Positions 32,137-44,343 of a DNA stretch of 64,000 nt are shown one piece after another (within the stretch, counting starts at the first letter, position 1; each line of letters starts with the position of its first letter). Source of the stretch: Artocarpus heterophyllus (taxonomy: Eukaryota; Streptophyta; Magnoliopsida; Rosales; Moraceae); the NCBI GenBank assembly GCA_025403435.1, contig CM046339.1:2496212-2560211 (forward strand), in the 5' to 3' direction. Made by a program: the position numbers and the translations under genes. The notes under the pieces are model-generated. The model was not told the origin of the DNA, did no database searches, and saw only the letters and a program-made list of their open reading frames with translations.

Positions 32137-32571
32137 GATTGGTTCTATGAATGGTTGACTCTGACTCTTCTTTTTTTTTTACTATTTGATTTTTTTTTTA
32201 TTCCGTTTTGCCTAACTTTGAGTCCTATAATGGCTTTTAAAGAATTTAGGAAGGCACGAGGACTAAGAAGTAGGTGATGGGAGGTTCCTTACAAATCTAA
32301 ACAAAACATTTACAGGTTAGAAAAGAAAGAGAAGATAAGATTTTGTTAGAAAAGAAAATAAGAAAGGATCTGAACAACTTTTAGAATGTAAAGACACACT
32401 CAGACCTAATTTGAAAAAATAAGACAAGGACTAAACAACTTTTGACAAAAATAAAACAAAACGACAAATGACTGACAAACCACACTGTAGACTTTTTGAA
32501 AAATGAAATAAAACATAGAAAATTCAGAAAAGAGAGATGGCATACTGTAGAACCTTTAGAAAAAACATGAC
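32137..32571. other. Intergenic stretch
   Basis: Low-complexity AT-rich DNA with repeated AGAAAAGAAA motifs. No gene seen. Confidence 0.5.
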
Positions 32572-33448
32572 ACGAATAGAAAATACTTCAACATTAATGC
32601 GACCACCTTCACATATGTTGACTGGTGACAATTTTTCGTGCTTGCACAATTAGACGCAATCCTCTCAAATAGTAAAGTGCACAGAAGTGCAGATGTCGAT
32701 CTCATGAGGATTGTGTTATTTTTAATTAATTATCAAAATTAATCATCTCTAAAATTAATTGAATTATTGTTGTTGGGTTTCGATTTTGATTACTAAGAAT
32801 TAATTTAAAATGGGAATTAAAAACAAATGAAAATAAATTAAAATGGAAATTTAAAATAAAATTCTAAAAATGTTGGGAATTATGATTTCATTAAAATTAA
32901 CCTGCTCCTGTCTAATTAAATATATTATTGTGATTGCCTCATACTATGTTGTTGGTCGAATTTCCTATCCTATTTAGTGCTCTCTCTAGAGTTATACTAA
33001 AAATACCTAGGCATTAAAACACACTATATCTCTATGTGAATTTATTATGCCTAAGTTCATCATGTTTTATGGATATTTTTATTGTGACCATACAAACCAT
33101 ATAAGTATACCTCTATCTTACATGCAATTTATGGTATTGTATACATGTTCCTAAATCACAAATCTCCTCTCGGTTTCATTATGATTTTTGTTGTTATCTA
33201 ACTAGTGATCAATTAATTAGAAGCATTAAGCTTAGTGTAAAATTCTCTAACATATAATGAGGTTCACAAAAAATACAATTTAAACATAAAAATACATTAA
33301 AAATTAATAATTAAACATATTTTACATATAACACATTAAAAATGCTAAAGACACGCAAAAATGTTTAATCAGTGGATTTAATAATCAATAAAAATACAAA
33401 ATAAATGGTTTAAAACCTTATAAAATATGCCATTTTTATAAGTTATCA
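32572..33448 (-). repeat. TAT/Athila-type LTR, copy B with internal deletion
   Basis: Plus-strand 32578-33270 matches 13016-13710 of copy A with scattered changes. The sequence then jumps to a segment matching 14565-14745, so about 0.85 kb of copy A is absent. It ends GTTATCA at 33448, the same terminus as copy A. No coding region. It is probably a solo LTR or a deletion derivative. Confidence 0.7.
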
Positions 33449-35434
33449 TTAATACAAACACGACGTGCCCTAACCCCTGACATTTGTAGCATGTAAGCCT
33501 CTATCAACTCACAACCTGAAATTAACCCACAACCTAAAATAGACCCATGACATTTTATAACTTTGAAATTTATATTTCATGCACCAAAATTACATAAAGG
33601 TAACATAAAACACATATTTTTTTCAAAATTAAATTGCTTCATGCTACAAACACATCTAATTTTGTTAATTTATTGATACTATATATACTAGGGAAAAATA
33701 TTTTTTTAAAATAATAATAAATAAATAACCTAGGGTTCAATTTAGTGTCGAACGGATTGACATAAACACAACACTTTTTAGAAGGTCAATTTTGGGTTAA
33801 CACGAAAGGACTCGTGGTTTAATTTTTTGACACTAACCCGCAATAAATCGTGTCATATCTTCATATCGTAATCTATATTGTCAACTCTAGCTACATGCAC
33901 AATTTGGATTAACTAGAGATGGGGTTCTCAATTGTGGTGATGGTAACTAGAGATCGTGGGCATTTTAATAAAAATAAAAAAGACTAAAATGTCACCTTCT
34001 AAAGAGTTTGAGGACCAAATAAGACAGTTTACTATAGTTTTTATTTAAAAATTAGTAATATCATTATCTCTCAAACTTTTTACATTAGAAATATATTTCT
34101 TTAGTATTATTATAATTATTATCATCATCAGTATTATTATTGTTATTATTTTACAATCAACCCTTTGAATTTAAAATAAAATTATGTGGTATACATATCC
34201 ACAAATTTAAATAGAAAATTTGAACAAAAGTATTTTTATGAGAGAAAATATTGCAGTAGAAAGGTTGGAATCGTGGTTCAAATTGCAAACCAAATTGGGG
34301 TCATGAAGTAATAGCGTGTGTGGTCTTTTATTTTAGTTTAACTTAATTAATCAAATTTATTATGGTTGGAGTATTTTTTTCCTTTGAAAAATTGCACATG
34401 CTAAGGATATAAAGGCCAGTGGTTTGCGATTTTAGGACAAGCTATGCAGTTTTGCAAAAAGGAAGTTTAGGAAAAGCCTAAGCCCAGATGATCAGCCATT
34501 TTAAATGACAAGAGGGCGGTTTAAGGTAGACAGTTGTGGGCAAGTTACGGGCAATTTGGGCCTATGTAGGCTTTTGTTGGAAAATGCTTTAAAAGAACAT
34601 AAAACTAATTTTGCTGTACATTCTTGCCATGTTTAGGAACAATTATTATCAATTACTATCTCTTTTAAGCAAAATCATTTACATCAAGAATTCATCATTC
34701 ATGTTTCATAATTCAAACTTCATAATATATAACATGAATCCGCTGTATGGTTTGAAGCCGCAGCCTTTGTGAAGAGGGGTGGTTTTGAAAAACAATGGTA
34801 TGGGAAAATACCTAAACCGAAACCACCCGTTATGCATGGCAGGATAGGAGGTTTCAAATCGCAATTTGATGACTTGACACAAAAATGATGGTATGGTATG
34901 AGTTTTTTTACACCCCTAATACATGCTATAGCATATGTCATTCTATAAATAAGAAACAAAAATTACAAATAGGATCAAAACACTGATACCTCCTTACCCA
35001 AAGCCCTCCCCTAGCCACTTCCCATGCCATTAGACCAAAGGGTTTAAGGCATGGCTAGAGTTTTTAATTCTTTTTATCTAATTAAAAACTGTTTAGCCAA
35101 CTCGGTTTTAAAAGTAAACTTGGGTTATGAACAAACAAATATGACCATTCAAGCCCTTATTTATCAACTCATTGCAGATCATATGTCGTTATCAACCAAA
35201 AAATTGACACAATTATCAATTGGGGCCAAATGTAAAAAAACTTTTGAACTTTTTGATTTAAAACATGGTGCTAATATATCTGGGCACAGATGAAATATGC
35301 CCACATTACAGTTAAGAATCTCGGATTCTGATTCGTTGAAATCTGAACGAGTTCTTTCTCCGTCTTTAGAATTCGTTTAATGACAAAGAATCCAAAAACA
35401 CTTTAAGTAATCGATTTTGTGGAAATCTTTTAGA
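33449..35434. other. Gene-free stretch
   Basis: No gene recognised. It includes phrases such as GGGTTAACACGAAAGGACTCGTG (about 33794-33816) resembling dispersed plant repeats, and an ATT/ATC-rich tract at 34110-34150. Short ORFs at 34720-34959 and 35051-35293 lack recognisable domains. Confidence 0.4.
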
Positions 35435-35550
35435 GTGTATTTGTTTGAGTTTTTAAATCATGGTTTAAATCATTTTGCTACAGTATTTTCTCTCACAAAA
35501 ATTTAAATCTTCATTCAAATACTATACTCAAATACTCGTACCAAACGCAC
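35435..35550. mobile_element. MITE-like element (hAT-type termini)
   Basis: GTGTATTTGTTTG at the left and TACCAAACGCAC at the right form an imperfect terminal inverted repeat of about 12 bp; CTTAGA/TTTAGA flanks both ends. Length 116 bp, no coding capacity. The duplication is imperfect, so the call is tentative. Confidence 0.45.
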
Positions 35551-36505
35551 CCTTAGATACTTGCGTCACCCTTACTGAAATTGGTCATCGGATTGCGTGT
35601 GGTTCAAAAAGAAGAAAAGTATCAAGTTATAAATGTTATAACAAAGTGTTCGCCAACGAGCTATCATGGCATTGTATTATTTTTTGTTTCCTATTTATTT
35701 GCTCTTGCGGTTTTATTTGGTCTATTTATTTTTTGTCACTTTTTTTTTCTTGTCATGTGATTTGATCCATAATTATCTTTGTTTTTGTTGAAAAAATTAG
35801 AAAATATACCTCCCTCTCTAATGCGATACAAAATTAATATGCTAATGATAAATTTTTTGAAGGGTGCTAATGATAAATTTCAATATAATATTATTTGAAT
35901 GTCAAATTTATAATACATTAAATTTAGTGGCAAATTTAACATTAAATATAACATATGGTAAATTTAACATTTAATGTCTATTGGTTGACACTTTTACCTT
36001 TCAACGTAATCATTAATCTTCAAATTATTTATATTAAAAATTACATTTACAATTTCAAGACTTCATGATTATGACAAAAAAAATAGATATAGCATTTGAA
36101 ATAACAATATGTATTAAAGTATAAAATAAAATAATACGTCAAATGTACTATTTTTATTTTTTTTTATGACAAATGTAACATTAGTATTGGTATTTATGTT
36201 AGAGGTGGCCTTAACTCATTCTTTTACAGTGAAGAGTGACAACAAAATTTTTAGTTTTTAAAAGAGGACGAGAACAATTTATGCTTTTAGCCATGGGGGC
36301 ACTCTAGCTTTTTGTGTCTCGTTTTGTGTTGGGCTCGATTTATTATACCTTCATGCCGCCTACTTATACCTATTTCATAGTAGGCGTAAAAAAGGACCGA
36401 GCTCTTAAATCCTTTCTTATAGACTTATACATGTTATGCCATACTTTCAAAAAATGTTTCATTCTACTTTTAAAGTTATGTCATGTTATTATTTATAATA
36501 CTTAT
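35551..36505. other. Gene-free AT-rich stretch
   Basis: No recognisable gene; ORFs at 35475-35765 and 36314-36508 have no family features. Confidence 0.4.
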
Positions 36506-36511
36506 TAAAAG

Positions 36512-36649
36512 GTCTGTTTAGAAGAACGGTATTAACCATCAGTTAGAACTGTAAACAATATAAAGCTCTCATATGCTACAGTATAAAGCTCTTATATATT
36601 ACAATTCTTCAACTAAAACTGTTGGTTCCAACGGTTCTTTCAAACGGCC
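36512..36649. mobile_element. hAT-like MITE, copy 1
   Basis: Left end GTCTGTTTAGAAGAACGGT and right end ACGGTTCTTTCAAACGGCC are inverted repeats with small gaps. TAAAAG flanks both sides (36506-36511 and 36650-36655). The interior TATAAAGCTCTCATATGCTAC recurs in copy 2 at 39436. Confidence 0.65.
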
Positions 36650-36655
36650 TAAAAG

Positions 36656-37325
36656 TTATGTCACATTTGAACATATATGCATTTTAAAAAAATAAATTCT
36701 AAAAGATCATATTTATGAAAAGCCCCTATTTAGAAGCTAAAACTTTGGTTTGTTATGACCATTTTATTAAATGAAAATAGAAAATCTATGTGAATTGAAA
36801 ATAAAATGAACCAGTATGACATCTACATATATTTTTGTAGACACTATAAAATCAGTCAAATGTTATTACACTAGTAAGTAAGAAATTTTCATGAATACCA
36901 TCTTTTAAAATTTAATTTTTATAAATACCATAAATGTTTTAGTATGACATAACTTAAATCTATATTATGACTAGTAGTATGACATAATTTTTCAGATGTA
37001 GTATGAATAAACAAAGTTTTTAAAAGTGTGACATAACATGTAATTTTTTCTAAGTAAATAAATGATTATTTTATAACCTAAGAATCATATTTGTTCTATT
37101 GACCCATTGCGCTGAAGGGCTGATGTTATTCTTAACGCTAATGAGGCCACTTACCGCTTAATTTGAAGTTTAGTTATTGACACATATTAGTTTGATGTAA
37201 AAACTTAGACCTTTTTTTGTTTAAAGAAAAAGTGATCTGTTTAAGTTCTAACTCCCTAAAAATGGATTCCTTTAATTCACCCTAACTGTGTTCGTGTTCC
37301 ATTGTGCTAACATATGCACCTCAAA
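36656..37325. other. Gene-free AT-rich stretch
   Basis: Contains a loose cluster of AGTATGACATAA motifs (36805-37035). No gene seen. Confidence 0.4.
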
Positions 37326-37330
37326 ACATA

Positions 37331-37605
37331 AGCCAGGTGTTGGCCCAACTGGTAAAAGGTGGGGTGGATTAAAATATAAAATAAAATTATGAATATTTGA
37401 AAAAAAAAGAAGAAAAGAAAAATGTGCTCGAGTCATGTAATGAATATTCACCAAAAAAATTATTAAAACAAAAACTAAAGGTCAACTGGTTTTAATCCAG
37501 TTGGCAAGGATGAGGTGAGTTAAAAAGGAGATCTTAGAGGTATGTCTTAAGAACAATTAGCATTGAATAAAAACAAAAAAACAAAAGAAAGAAAAAAAGG
37601 AGCAG
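37331..37605 (+). mobile_element. Possible SINE remnants (two adjacent tRNA-like heads)
   Basis: A box A-like TGGCCCAACTGG is at 37341-37352. A box B-like GTGCTCGAGTCAT is at 37424-37436 and is followed by an A-tract, but the two are separated by an A-rich insertion, so spacing is abnormal. A second head (AATCCAGTTGGCAAGG, about 37494-37509) precedes GGAGATCTTAGAGG and an A-rich end near 37570-37600. Confidence 0.35.
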
Positions 37606-38640
37606 GGCACTTGTGCTATCGATTCGGAAGTTTACATTATTTAGAAAAAAAAAAAGTAGCATTTTCCTTTTAACAAAAATGGAACCACTTAAAGGGTCAT
37701 TTTTTCCTCAAGAAAACACTATGAAGGACATACTACCCATCAATTAATTCCATGCATTAAAACATGTAAAAACTATAAAGAGAAGGGTAAGATAAGTTCT
37801 TTGACATTTAACCTTTTATTTTTGTAGTAGACACTCTTTAAATTTTGTGTTCTAACGAGGTACGGTGATGGAGGCTTGGTTGTTTTTCTTGTTTGTTTTT
37901 CCTCATTTTGAGGCGTTAGGAAAAGAAACCATCATATATTCATATGGACAACTCTCAAAACCGATAAACTCAAAAAGTATTTTCTTTTTAAAAAAGATTA
38001 TAAAGATAATAGAAACTTATTCGATTGGAATCCTTATCGATAATGTGCATTTTGAAACAATTATATTTAGTTAAAATCACTTTTCTTTTAGTTCGCCACA
38101 ACAGAAATTGCCAAAAATAAAAATAAAACTTTTCCAATTTAAGCAGGTTTACACAATGTCAAAAATTCTCAACAATATGAGAAAATAATGTCCTAATATG
38201 CAACCGACAAACTATGCACTTCATCCTAAAATAACTAAATGACGAAGAAAGCAACAATGAATTGTGCCTAACGCGACTGACCATCCCTAAATTGCCATGT
38301 TCATTGAGAAGCTATGGAGTATGAATCGAAACATGGAAGCCAAATAATAAACCCCTATGAAAAGGGAACACGAATACTCCTAAACTTTGAATTGTCATGA
38401 AAAAACTAATTTTTTTGGTCAAGATCTATCTAATTTTTGGAAAGCAAATGGCCATGTCTCCCTCAAATAAATTAATTATTGGGATATTTACCTTTTTCAT
38501 ACCTTTTATTTTAAGTTTATTTAAAAACTATACGTTTGGTTTTTGATCCCAACAAATATATACCTTGAAATTAGATTTAATATACAAATTATACTTTACT
38601 TAAGCCAATAATTGATTTTGACATTTAAAATGATCAAATA
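37606..38640. other. Gene-free stretch
   Basis: No gene, RNA gene or clear repeat recognised. Confidence 0.4.
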
Positions 38641-38656
38641 AAAACAAAAAACAAAA

Positions 38657-38807
38657 ACACCTAGTGTTTTTAAGTTTGTTAGGTTTTCTTGCACAAAAAC
38701 ACCTAGCGTTCTTGCACAAAAGAGAAAAAAATTTAAAACTTTAAAAGAGTAAGTGAAAAATAAAAACACACAAAACACCTAATGTTTTTAAGTTTGTTAG
38801 GTTTTTT
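38657..38807. repeat. Direct repeat containing AAACACCTAGTGTTT palindrome
   Basis: ACACCTAGTGTTTTTAAGTTTG then TTAGGTTTT at about 38657-38688 recurs with one change at about 38775-38806, with a partial copy ACACCTAGCGTTCTTGCAC in between. Confidence 0.55.
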
Positions 38808-39435
38808 ATTTTTCAATTTAAAGGTATTTTGGGCAATTTCTAAATTAATGTTAAATTTTTAGGTCAAAATTTAATATTGATTTAAGAAAAAGTATAAATT
38901 TGTACATCAAATCTAATATAAAGATATACATATGCTAATATCAAAAACTTTTGTCCAAGAAAACACCCTATCTTCTAAGTTTAACACTTGGAGGGGAAGT
39001 AAAAGTTGATTAGTTTGGAAGGAATATCATATTTTCCCCATCATGCTATAAGCTCCTAACACTACAATTAGATCCTTCATAGAACAATTGCTCCTTTGGG
39101 AATCCGGTTTAAACCACACACTTTGAGCTACTAATTAATTTTAACCTCAAATTATAATTTGAACCAACTTTTTAATTTAAACTTGTGTTTGGATTCATTG
39201 TTAAATTGAACTTATTTTGAACCACAAATTATAGTTTGAACTACAAAAATTTCAGCTTGAACTAGACTTTTTTTTTTTTTTTCAGTAATCTAAACTCTAG
39301 CAATTATAACTCTCAATTCAAAAGATTTTGACAGTTCTTGGCTTAAAAGACTTAATTGGGGCCCGCATAAGGATTCTGGCTTAGGGCCTAATAGTTGATA
39401 AAATGAGATCTAATATGAGAGAGCGTAAGGACTGA
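38808..39435. other. Gene-free stretch
   Basis: Includes repeated TTTGAACTACAAATTATAG-like phrases (39130-39260), loosely inverted. No gene seen. Confidence 0.4.
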
Positions 39436-39585
39436 GTGCGTTTGAGAATGTTGCTTCAATTACTATAGTATAAAGTTCTCATATATTATAATATAAAGCA
39501 CAAATATGCTACAATATAAAATTCTCATATACTGCTATATTTTGGTTATGATTTATTAGTTTCAACTACGTTTTCAAACATATAC
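39436..39585. mobile_element. hAT-like MITE, copy 2
   Basis: The left end GTGCGTTTGAGAATGTTG and right end ACGTTTTCAAACATATAC are imperfect inverted repeats. The interior (TATAAAGTTCTCATATATTA...ATATGCTAC) resembles copy 1 at 36512-36649. No target duplication is obvious. Confidence 0.5.
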
Positions 39586-41127
39586 CTATACTCTTTCTTA
39601 AGTACTTTGAGGTTTTCGTTTTTCTCATATACAAAACTTAAAAATAAGTTAAAAAGAGAAAGTTCCTTCGGGGACATCCAATGAGTTTCAAGGCGATTTT
39701 TTCATCGAGTTGTTGACCCATAGCACTCTTCATTGGATGTTTTGAGTAGTATTATTTTCACATGACGAAAAAAAAAAAGATTTCGCGTTATATTTGTACT
39801 TTCGAAGGGTTAAAAGTAAATTAAAAAAGTGAGCATCTTCATGTTTTTTATTCTCAAAAAAACTTGTCATTTCGAATATGAATCCCAAAAAATGTATTTC
39901 TCTAACTTATCTTGTTACTGTTACTTTTTAACAAATAATTTAGTATGTTGGAAATTATTGCCTAAATCGATTAATTATTAATTAAGTCATGTCATATTTT
40001 TTTCCTTCGTCTGCTTTTATAAAAGGTACATTAAATTGATCATTGCTCAGGAAAATTCCTATCTTCGATCATTTTTGTAAATAATACTTATAAATAAAAT
40101 AAATTACATCCAAACACTGTTGAACTCTACAACTTCAATAAGCGACATCTTTACACAAATGGCACACTCTTAAGCCTTGATCGACTTTTGACGTGGAAAA
40201 TAAATTGCAAAAAATAATACGCCACCGTATTTTAATTACCAAGAAACTTCTCATAGTATCATACTAAGATACCGACAATGACTACTGGCAACTGTATCAT
40301 ACCATGAATATTTGGGCGTTGTGATACCAAAAATTTCAGCAGCAAACATGCTACTACTGACTGCATCATACTGTGTTACTTGGCAGTAGTCTGCAGCGAT
40401 ACAAATTTAAAAAAGAAAAAAAGAAAAAAAAAAGAAAAGAAAGGCAGCTTTTAGTATCCTCTTGCACTACCGACGGTATCCTAATGTAGTACATGGGGGT
40501 TTGTCAAGCATGGAACCAATGATTACGGCAACCGGCGGTAGCAAATCATGTTGCCGCTGGTATTGAATGCTAAAATTCTAAAATAAAAATACGCAAAACT
40601 CCTACATGATGATTGTCGCACAACGACTACAAGTCATGATGTTGTAGGACGGCGACATCACCTCGTAATTAGATCTTCCTACAATGTCGCGAATCTTATA
40701 TAAAATCTTACAAAAAAAACTCGTGTCATTCATATGAGTCGTTCGGTATCGCCTAGGCAAACGGGAAGGATACGGGCCTGACCCAACATATGTCCCAGCC
40801 TCGCCTATTGTTCAACTAGCCCATATATTATATGTATCTTTTTGTTATTTTTTTAAATGGGGGGATTTTCATAAATGTTATATTTTAAGACTTGCTTTCT
40901 ATAAATGCCACAAACATAAATGATAATGTGGCATAACTTTTTCTAAATATTACATAAATAAATGCAACTTTTGAAAATATAGCATAACATGTAATCTTCT
41001 CTTTTAGAGCAAACCAAGTTCAGACATATGGTCTAGTTTAGCACTTAATCTTAGGTCCAATCTGGTTTGACATTGGTGTTGGAACAAGTCGCCAAAAACC
41101 AAGCGGATTTCTAGGTCAATTTGATAA
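39586..41127. other. Gene-free stretch
   Basis: No gene recognised. 40895-41000 holds an inverted TGCCAC/GTGGCA pair and GCATAACATGTAATC, a phrase related to ones at 37020 and 55020. 40405-40440 is an A-rich tract. Confidence 0.4.
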
Positions 41128-41394
41128 ATACCACTTTTGATTCTTACCACTTCTTTGAAAAAATTTGAAACATATCATTTTGAGGAAATAAAAAGAGAGA
41201 GGAGAGAGAAAGAGACACGGGGAGAGAGAGGCAAGAGGAAGAGCGTGAAACATAGAGTGAGAGAAGACAGAGAAGAAGAGATGGGTGGTGAGTTTTTTAC
41301 AAAGGTAATTTGGGCATATTTTATGTCAAAAGTGATGGGAATCAAAGGTTTAAAAAAATGATACAAAATATTAGTGGCATTAAAGAAGTGGTAT
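41128..41394. mobile_element. Possible small terminal-inverted-repeat element with purine-rich interior
   Basis: ATACCACTT starts at 41128 and its complement AAGTGGTAT ends at 41394, with further loosely matched sequence inside. Between lies a GA-rich purine tract (41190-41285). The ORF across this tract has only low-complexity Arg/Glu/Lys residues. Confidence 0.3.
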
Positions 41395-41680
41395 GAGACC
41401 TAATTTTCTCCCAAAAGAAACATATCACAACCAGCCCATTTGGTTCGACCTACCTTTACAACTCTTCATAGCCTAAGGCCATGATTAATTATTTCTTCCT
41501 AAAAAGAGGGGAAAAAAGCTTTTGTATTTGATCCTTTTTTTTAATGGATTCTTTTTCCTCTTTTGCTTGTTAGAATGATAAGCATTTGAACCATAAGCCA
41601 TTCAACACATTAATATTTTGAATCCTAGAAAAGGAAATAAAGAAAAGTTTAGGAGAAAAAAAAAGGCCAAAAAAGCATAC

Positions 41681-42133
41681 CAACTAGTGAGCCAGAAGGC
41701 GAAAGGACCCCATCAGTTGCTGGAGATCTTGGCACTCCACAAGTAGAGTCCATCGAAAGTCAGATCAAATCTCAGCCATTGACATCCCCACCACTATCGT
41801 CATGGCCCCCACTACTGGCCATCTACACACGATCGTCAAAGGCTCGCCGTATGTCAGCCCCATTCCATACGTCATGTTTAGACCCATTAAGACCGGCATG
41901 ATCGAGAATGTCACCGAGAAGTTTGATATCGCCCCACCATTTTCAATGGAATAATTAGAAGAAACTAAGTATAATAATTTATGTAAAGGAGAAGAAGAAG
42001 AATAAGCATACGAGAGGTTGTGGCAGAGTTCTTGCTTGTAACTGAGCTGGTTTAATTGGGAGTCGTCAACGACGGCGATGGTAATGGCGTCGCCCTCGTG
42101 AAAAGCATGGCAAGGACCGCTTTTTCCCTCCAT
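41681..42133 (-). pseudogene. BAT1-like permease pseudogene (first two exons only)
   Basis: Exon 1 (42133-42012) starts MEGKSGPCHAF, is 122 nt like the intact copy, and ends LSYKQELCHNLS before a GTATGC donor. Exon 2-like sequence (about 41945-41681) retains ISNFSVTFSIMPVL and VVGMSMAEI and a GTATGC donor. However, the acceptor AG is missing and roughly 8 bases are lost after SMAEI, giving an immediate TGA. No microexon or later exon was found downstream. It lies in the same orientation as the intact gene at 71-11477, suggesting an old tandem duplication later spread apart by transposons. Confidence 0.85.
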
Positions 42134-42279
42134 GGTCACTAATTCTTTGGTCGGTTTTCTTTTAGTTTTGCCTCTCAAAATTCAAAAAGGATTTAAACAA
42201 ATCTTTTCAATGCCCTCTGAAGATTTGATTTTTTTTCTCCAAGAAATAGAGAGATATGGGTGGGTATTTAGTTAATGTT

Positions 42280-42967
42280 TGTTGTAGGAGATCTCGACAG
42301 CCCAAGGCTCGAAGGCAAGATCTAAAAAAAAGCCCAACTTAGCCTATTAATCTTGAATAGAGTGGAAGTCGAGATGACCAATTTATCTTGCCACTCTATG
42401 ATGAAGTCGAGCTTAAACAGGCTTTGTATCCTCCACCCATTAGTGTAACCCATTCCAAGGACAAACAAGAATGGGTAAAGCCGATAGTCGAAATAGTGCG
42501 CCTAAAATTAAGACTACTAGCATAGGATTTGATGCACTTTCTACACATGCAGAGATACCATGCACAAAGGGTATGAGCTAGCACAGTACACGAAGATTCT
42601 TGCCTCCATTATCAATATTCTAATCATTTTTCCATAATGTAGCATCTTATAAAAGAGAGATATGGAGAAGAGGAAAAGGGACGAAATCCAAATGAGTGAA
42701 AACACAACTAAAACAAAAAGAAAAACTCTCCTTTCTCCAAATCAAACAAATTATACAACTTTTATTCATTTCTGGAGATTTTTGATTGTATTGTATGTAA
42801 ATTCTCTAATAAGAACAAATACAGTGGACGTAGCCTATTAAAGAGCGAACCACTATAAACTTACGTGTCTTCTTATTTTGAGCCTTTTACATTTTTATTG
42901 AATTAATCCGTGGGAACTGTGAGTGATTGGTAAGGATTATTATGTTAATCATTTTCTAGCATCAACA
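42280..42967 (+). repeat. Probable Ty3/gypsy 5' LTR
   Basis: The segment starts TGTTGTAGGAG and ends GCATCAACA (TG...CA, 688 bp). Inside is a TATA-like CTTATAAAAGAG at about 42648-42659. It is followed by ATTGGCACTAGATG, a decayed match to the TTGGCGCCGTCTGTGGG primer site of Ogre/TAT-type elements. No second LTR was found. Confidence 0.5.
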
Positions 42968-43028
42968 ATTGGCACTAGATGAAGAGCCTTTATCTTTCAA
43001 AGATGAACAACCATCAACAATCATCATC

Positions 43029-43337
43029 ATGGTGACCACTCGTACTAACCGTATCAGAGCCAACACAAACAACTCCATCACCCAAGGAGGTGATAAGTCA
43101 ATTGGAGGAGGCGTTGGAGGATCAAGAAGAGGTAGACAACCTTCATGAACTACCTTGCTAGAACAAAAGGTGGACATAATGAGTAGAATGCTTGAAAACA
43201 TTTCAGCAGCCTTAGACTGCCTTCAAGGAGGTAACTTTTCAGGTGATTACTTGAAAGACCTAGGGAACCAAGCTGTTGGCCAAAATGGCAGCCATCAAGG
43301 TAATCCTGAGGGAACCGACGAGACTAAGAGTGGCTGA
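43029..43337 (+). pseudogene. Possible gypsy gag N-terminus
   Basis: ATG at 43029 opens a frame starting MVTTRTNRIRANTNN, with one TGA (43146-43148), continuing to a stop at 43335. It has a coiled-coil-like VDIMSRMLENISAAL stretch. Its place about 60 bp after the LTR and primer-site remnant fits a truncated gag. No zinc knuckle or pol follows. Identity rests on position, not on a recognised domain. Confidence 0.35.
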
Positions 43338-44139
43338 TAAGGAAGGGCTAACTCTGTGGGTAGCTGAGAATGAAGGAAGAGAGCAAAACAGGCTTGGCTT
43401 CAAAAAATAGGTCAACCGAATCAACAAAGGCAAAACACAGGTCTACCTTCTCTTCCCTTCAAACGTAATATCAAACCAGACGCAGCCTCGATGTAGACCA
43501 GGGCCAACTTAAGGGACCTATTTGGGAAAAGAGATTTGAGGGACCACTGATGTGAAAGGAGAGCTGTCTCAATGGGAAACTCATTTCACAAACATATGTG
43601 CAAATGTTATTGTTTGTTTTTTTTTTCACAACCTATGTGAGAGATGTATGTGTAATTCGTCTCTTTTTTTTTAATTTTATTTTGGGAGAATAAGAGATAT
43701 GTCAGATTTTTTAAACTTTTTGAAGTAAATATCAAGTTTTGAAAATATTTGTAGTAAATATCAGATTTACAATATAAACAACTTATTTACTATGTAAATA
43801 AGAAATATTTACATTATAAACAAGGAGATAAATATTATTTAAACCATAAATCTATTTATTGTGTAAATATTACTCACTATAAATAAAGAAGTAGATATAT
43901 TTTTTACATCATAAATTTGATATTTACTACAAATATTTTCAAAACTTAAAATTTATTATAATTAGTTTTGGAAAAATAACATTTCCTACAATTTTTGTTT
44001 TATTTAAAGGAAGTCAGCCCAATTCCAATTTTGGGCTTTAATGTGATAATAATTTTAAAAAAAGTTATAAATGTTACTTTTTTAAACTCAATTTTTATTT
44101 ATGCCATAAAATGTTAAAAGTTTTTACGCCGCAAACTTG
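43338..44139. other. Gene-free stretch
   Basis: Up to about 43530 it may be further decayed element sequence. After that it is AT-rich with repeated AATATTTACTATGTAAAT-like phrases (43730-43900). No gene. Confidence 0.4.
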
Positions 44140-44338
44140 AAGCATGTTCCTTCTAGATATTTTTCGTGTCCTTCAAGGACATAACACATGTCCCTTCAGG
44201 ATATTTTTCGATGTCCCATTGGTACATTTTTGGGTATCCCTCGAGATATTTTTTGGTGTCACTAAGGGACATGTTTTTGTGTCCCTCTCAGGATGTCCCT
44301 CCGGACATGTTTTTATGTCCAGTGCCCCTTCAAGATAT
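44140..44338. repeat. GGACATGT/GTCCCT minisatellite, left part
   Basis: About eight imperfect 20-30 bp units built from GGACAT(G)TTTTTGTGTCCC(T)C, each partly self-complementary (GGACA...TGTCC). The C3 copia element inserted here, and the array resumes at 53937. Confidence 0.7.
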
Positions 44339-44343
44339 ATCAC

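Noticed and set aside
41137..41361. Arg/Glu/Lys-rich ORF
   Set aside because: Translation of a purine microsatellite.
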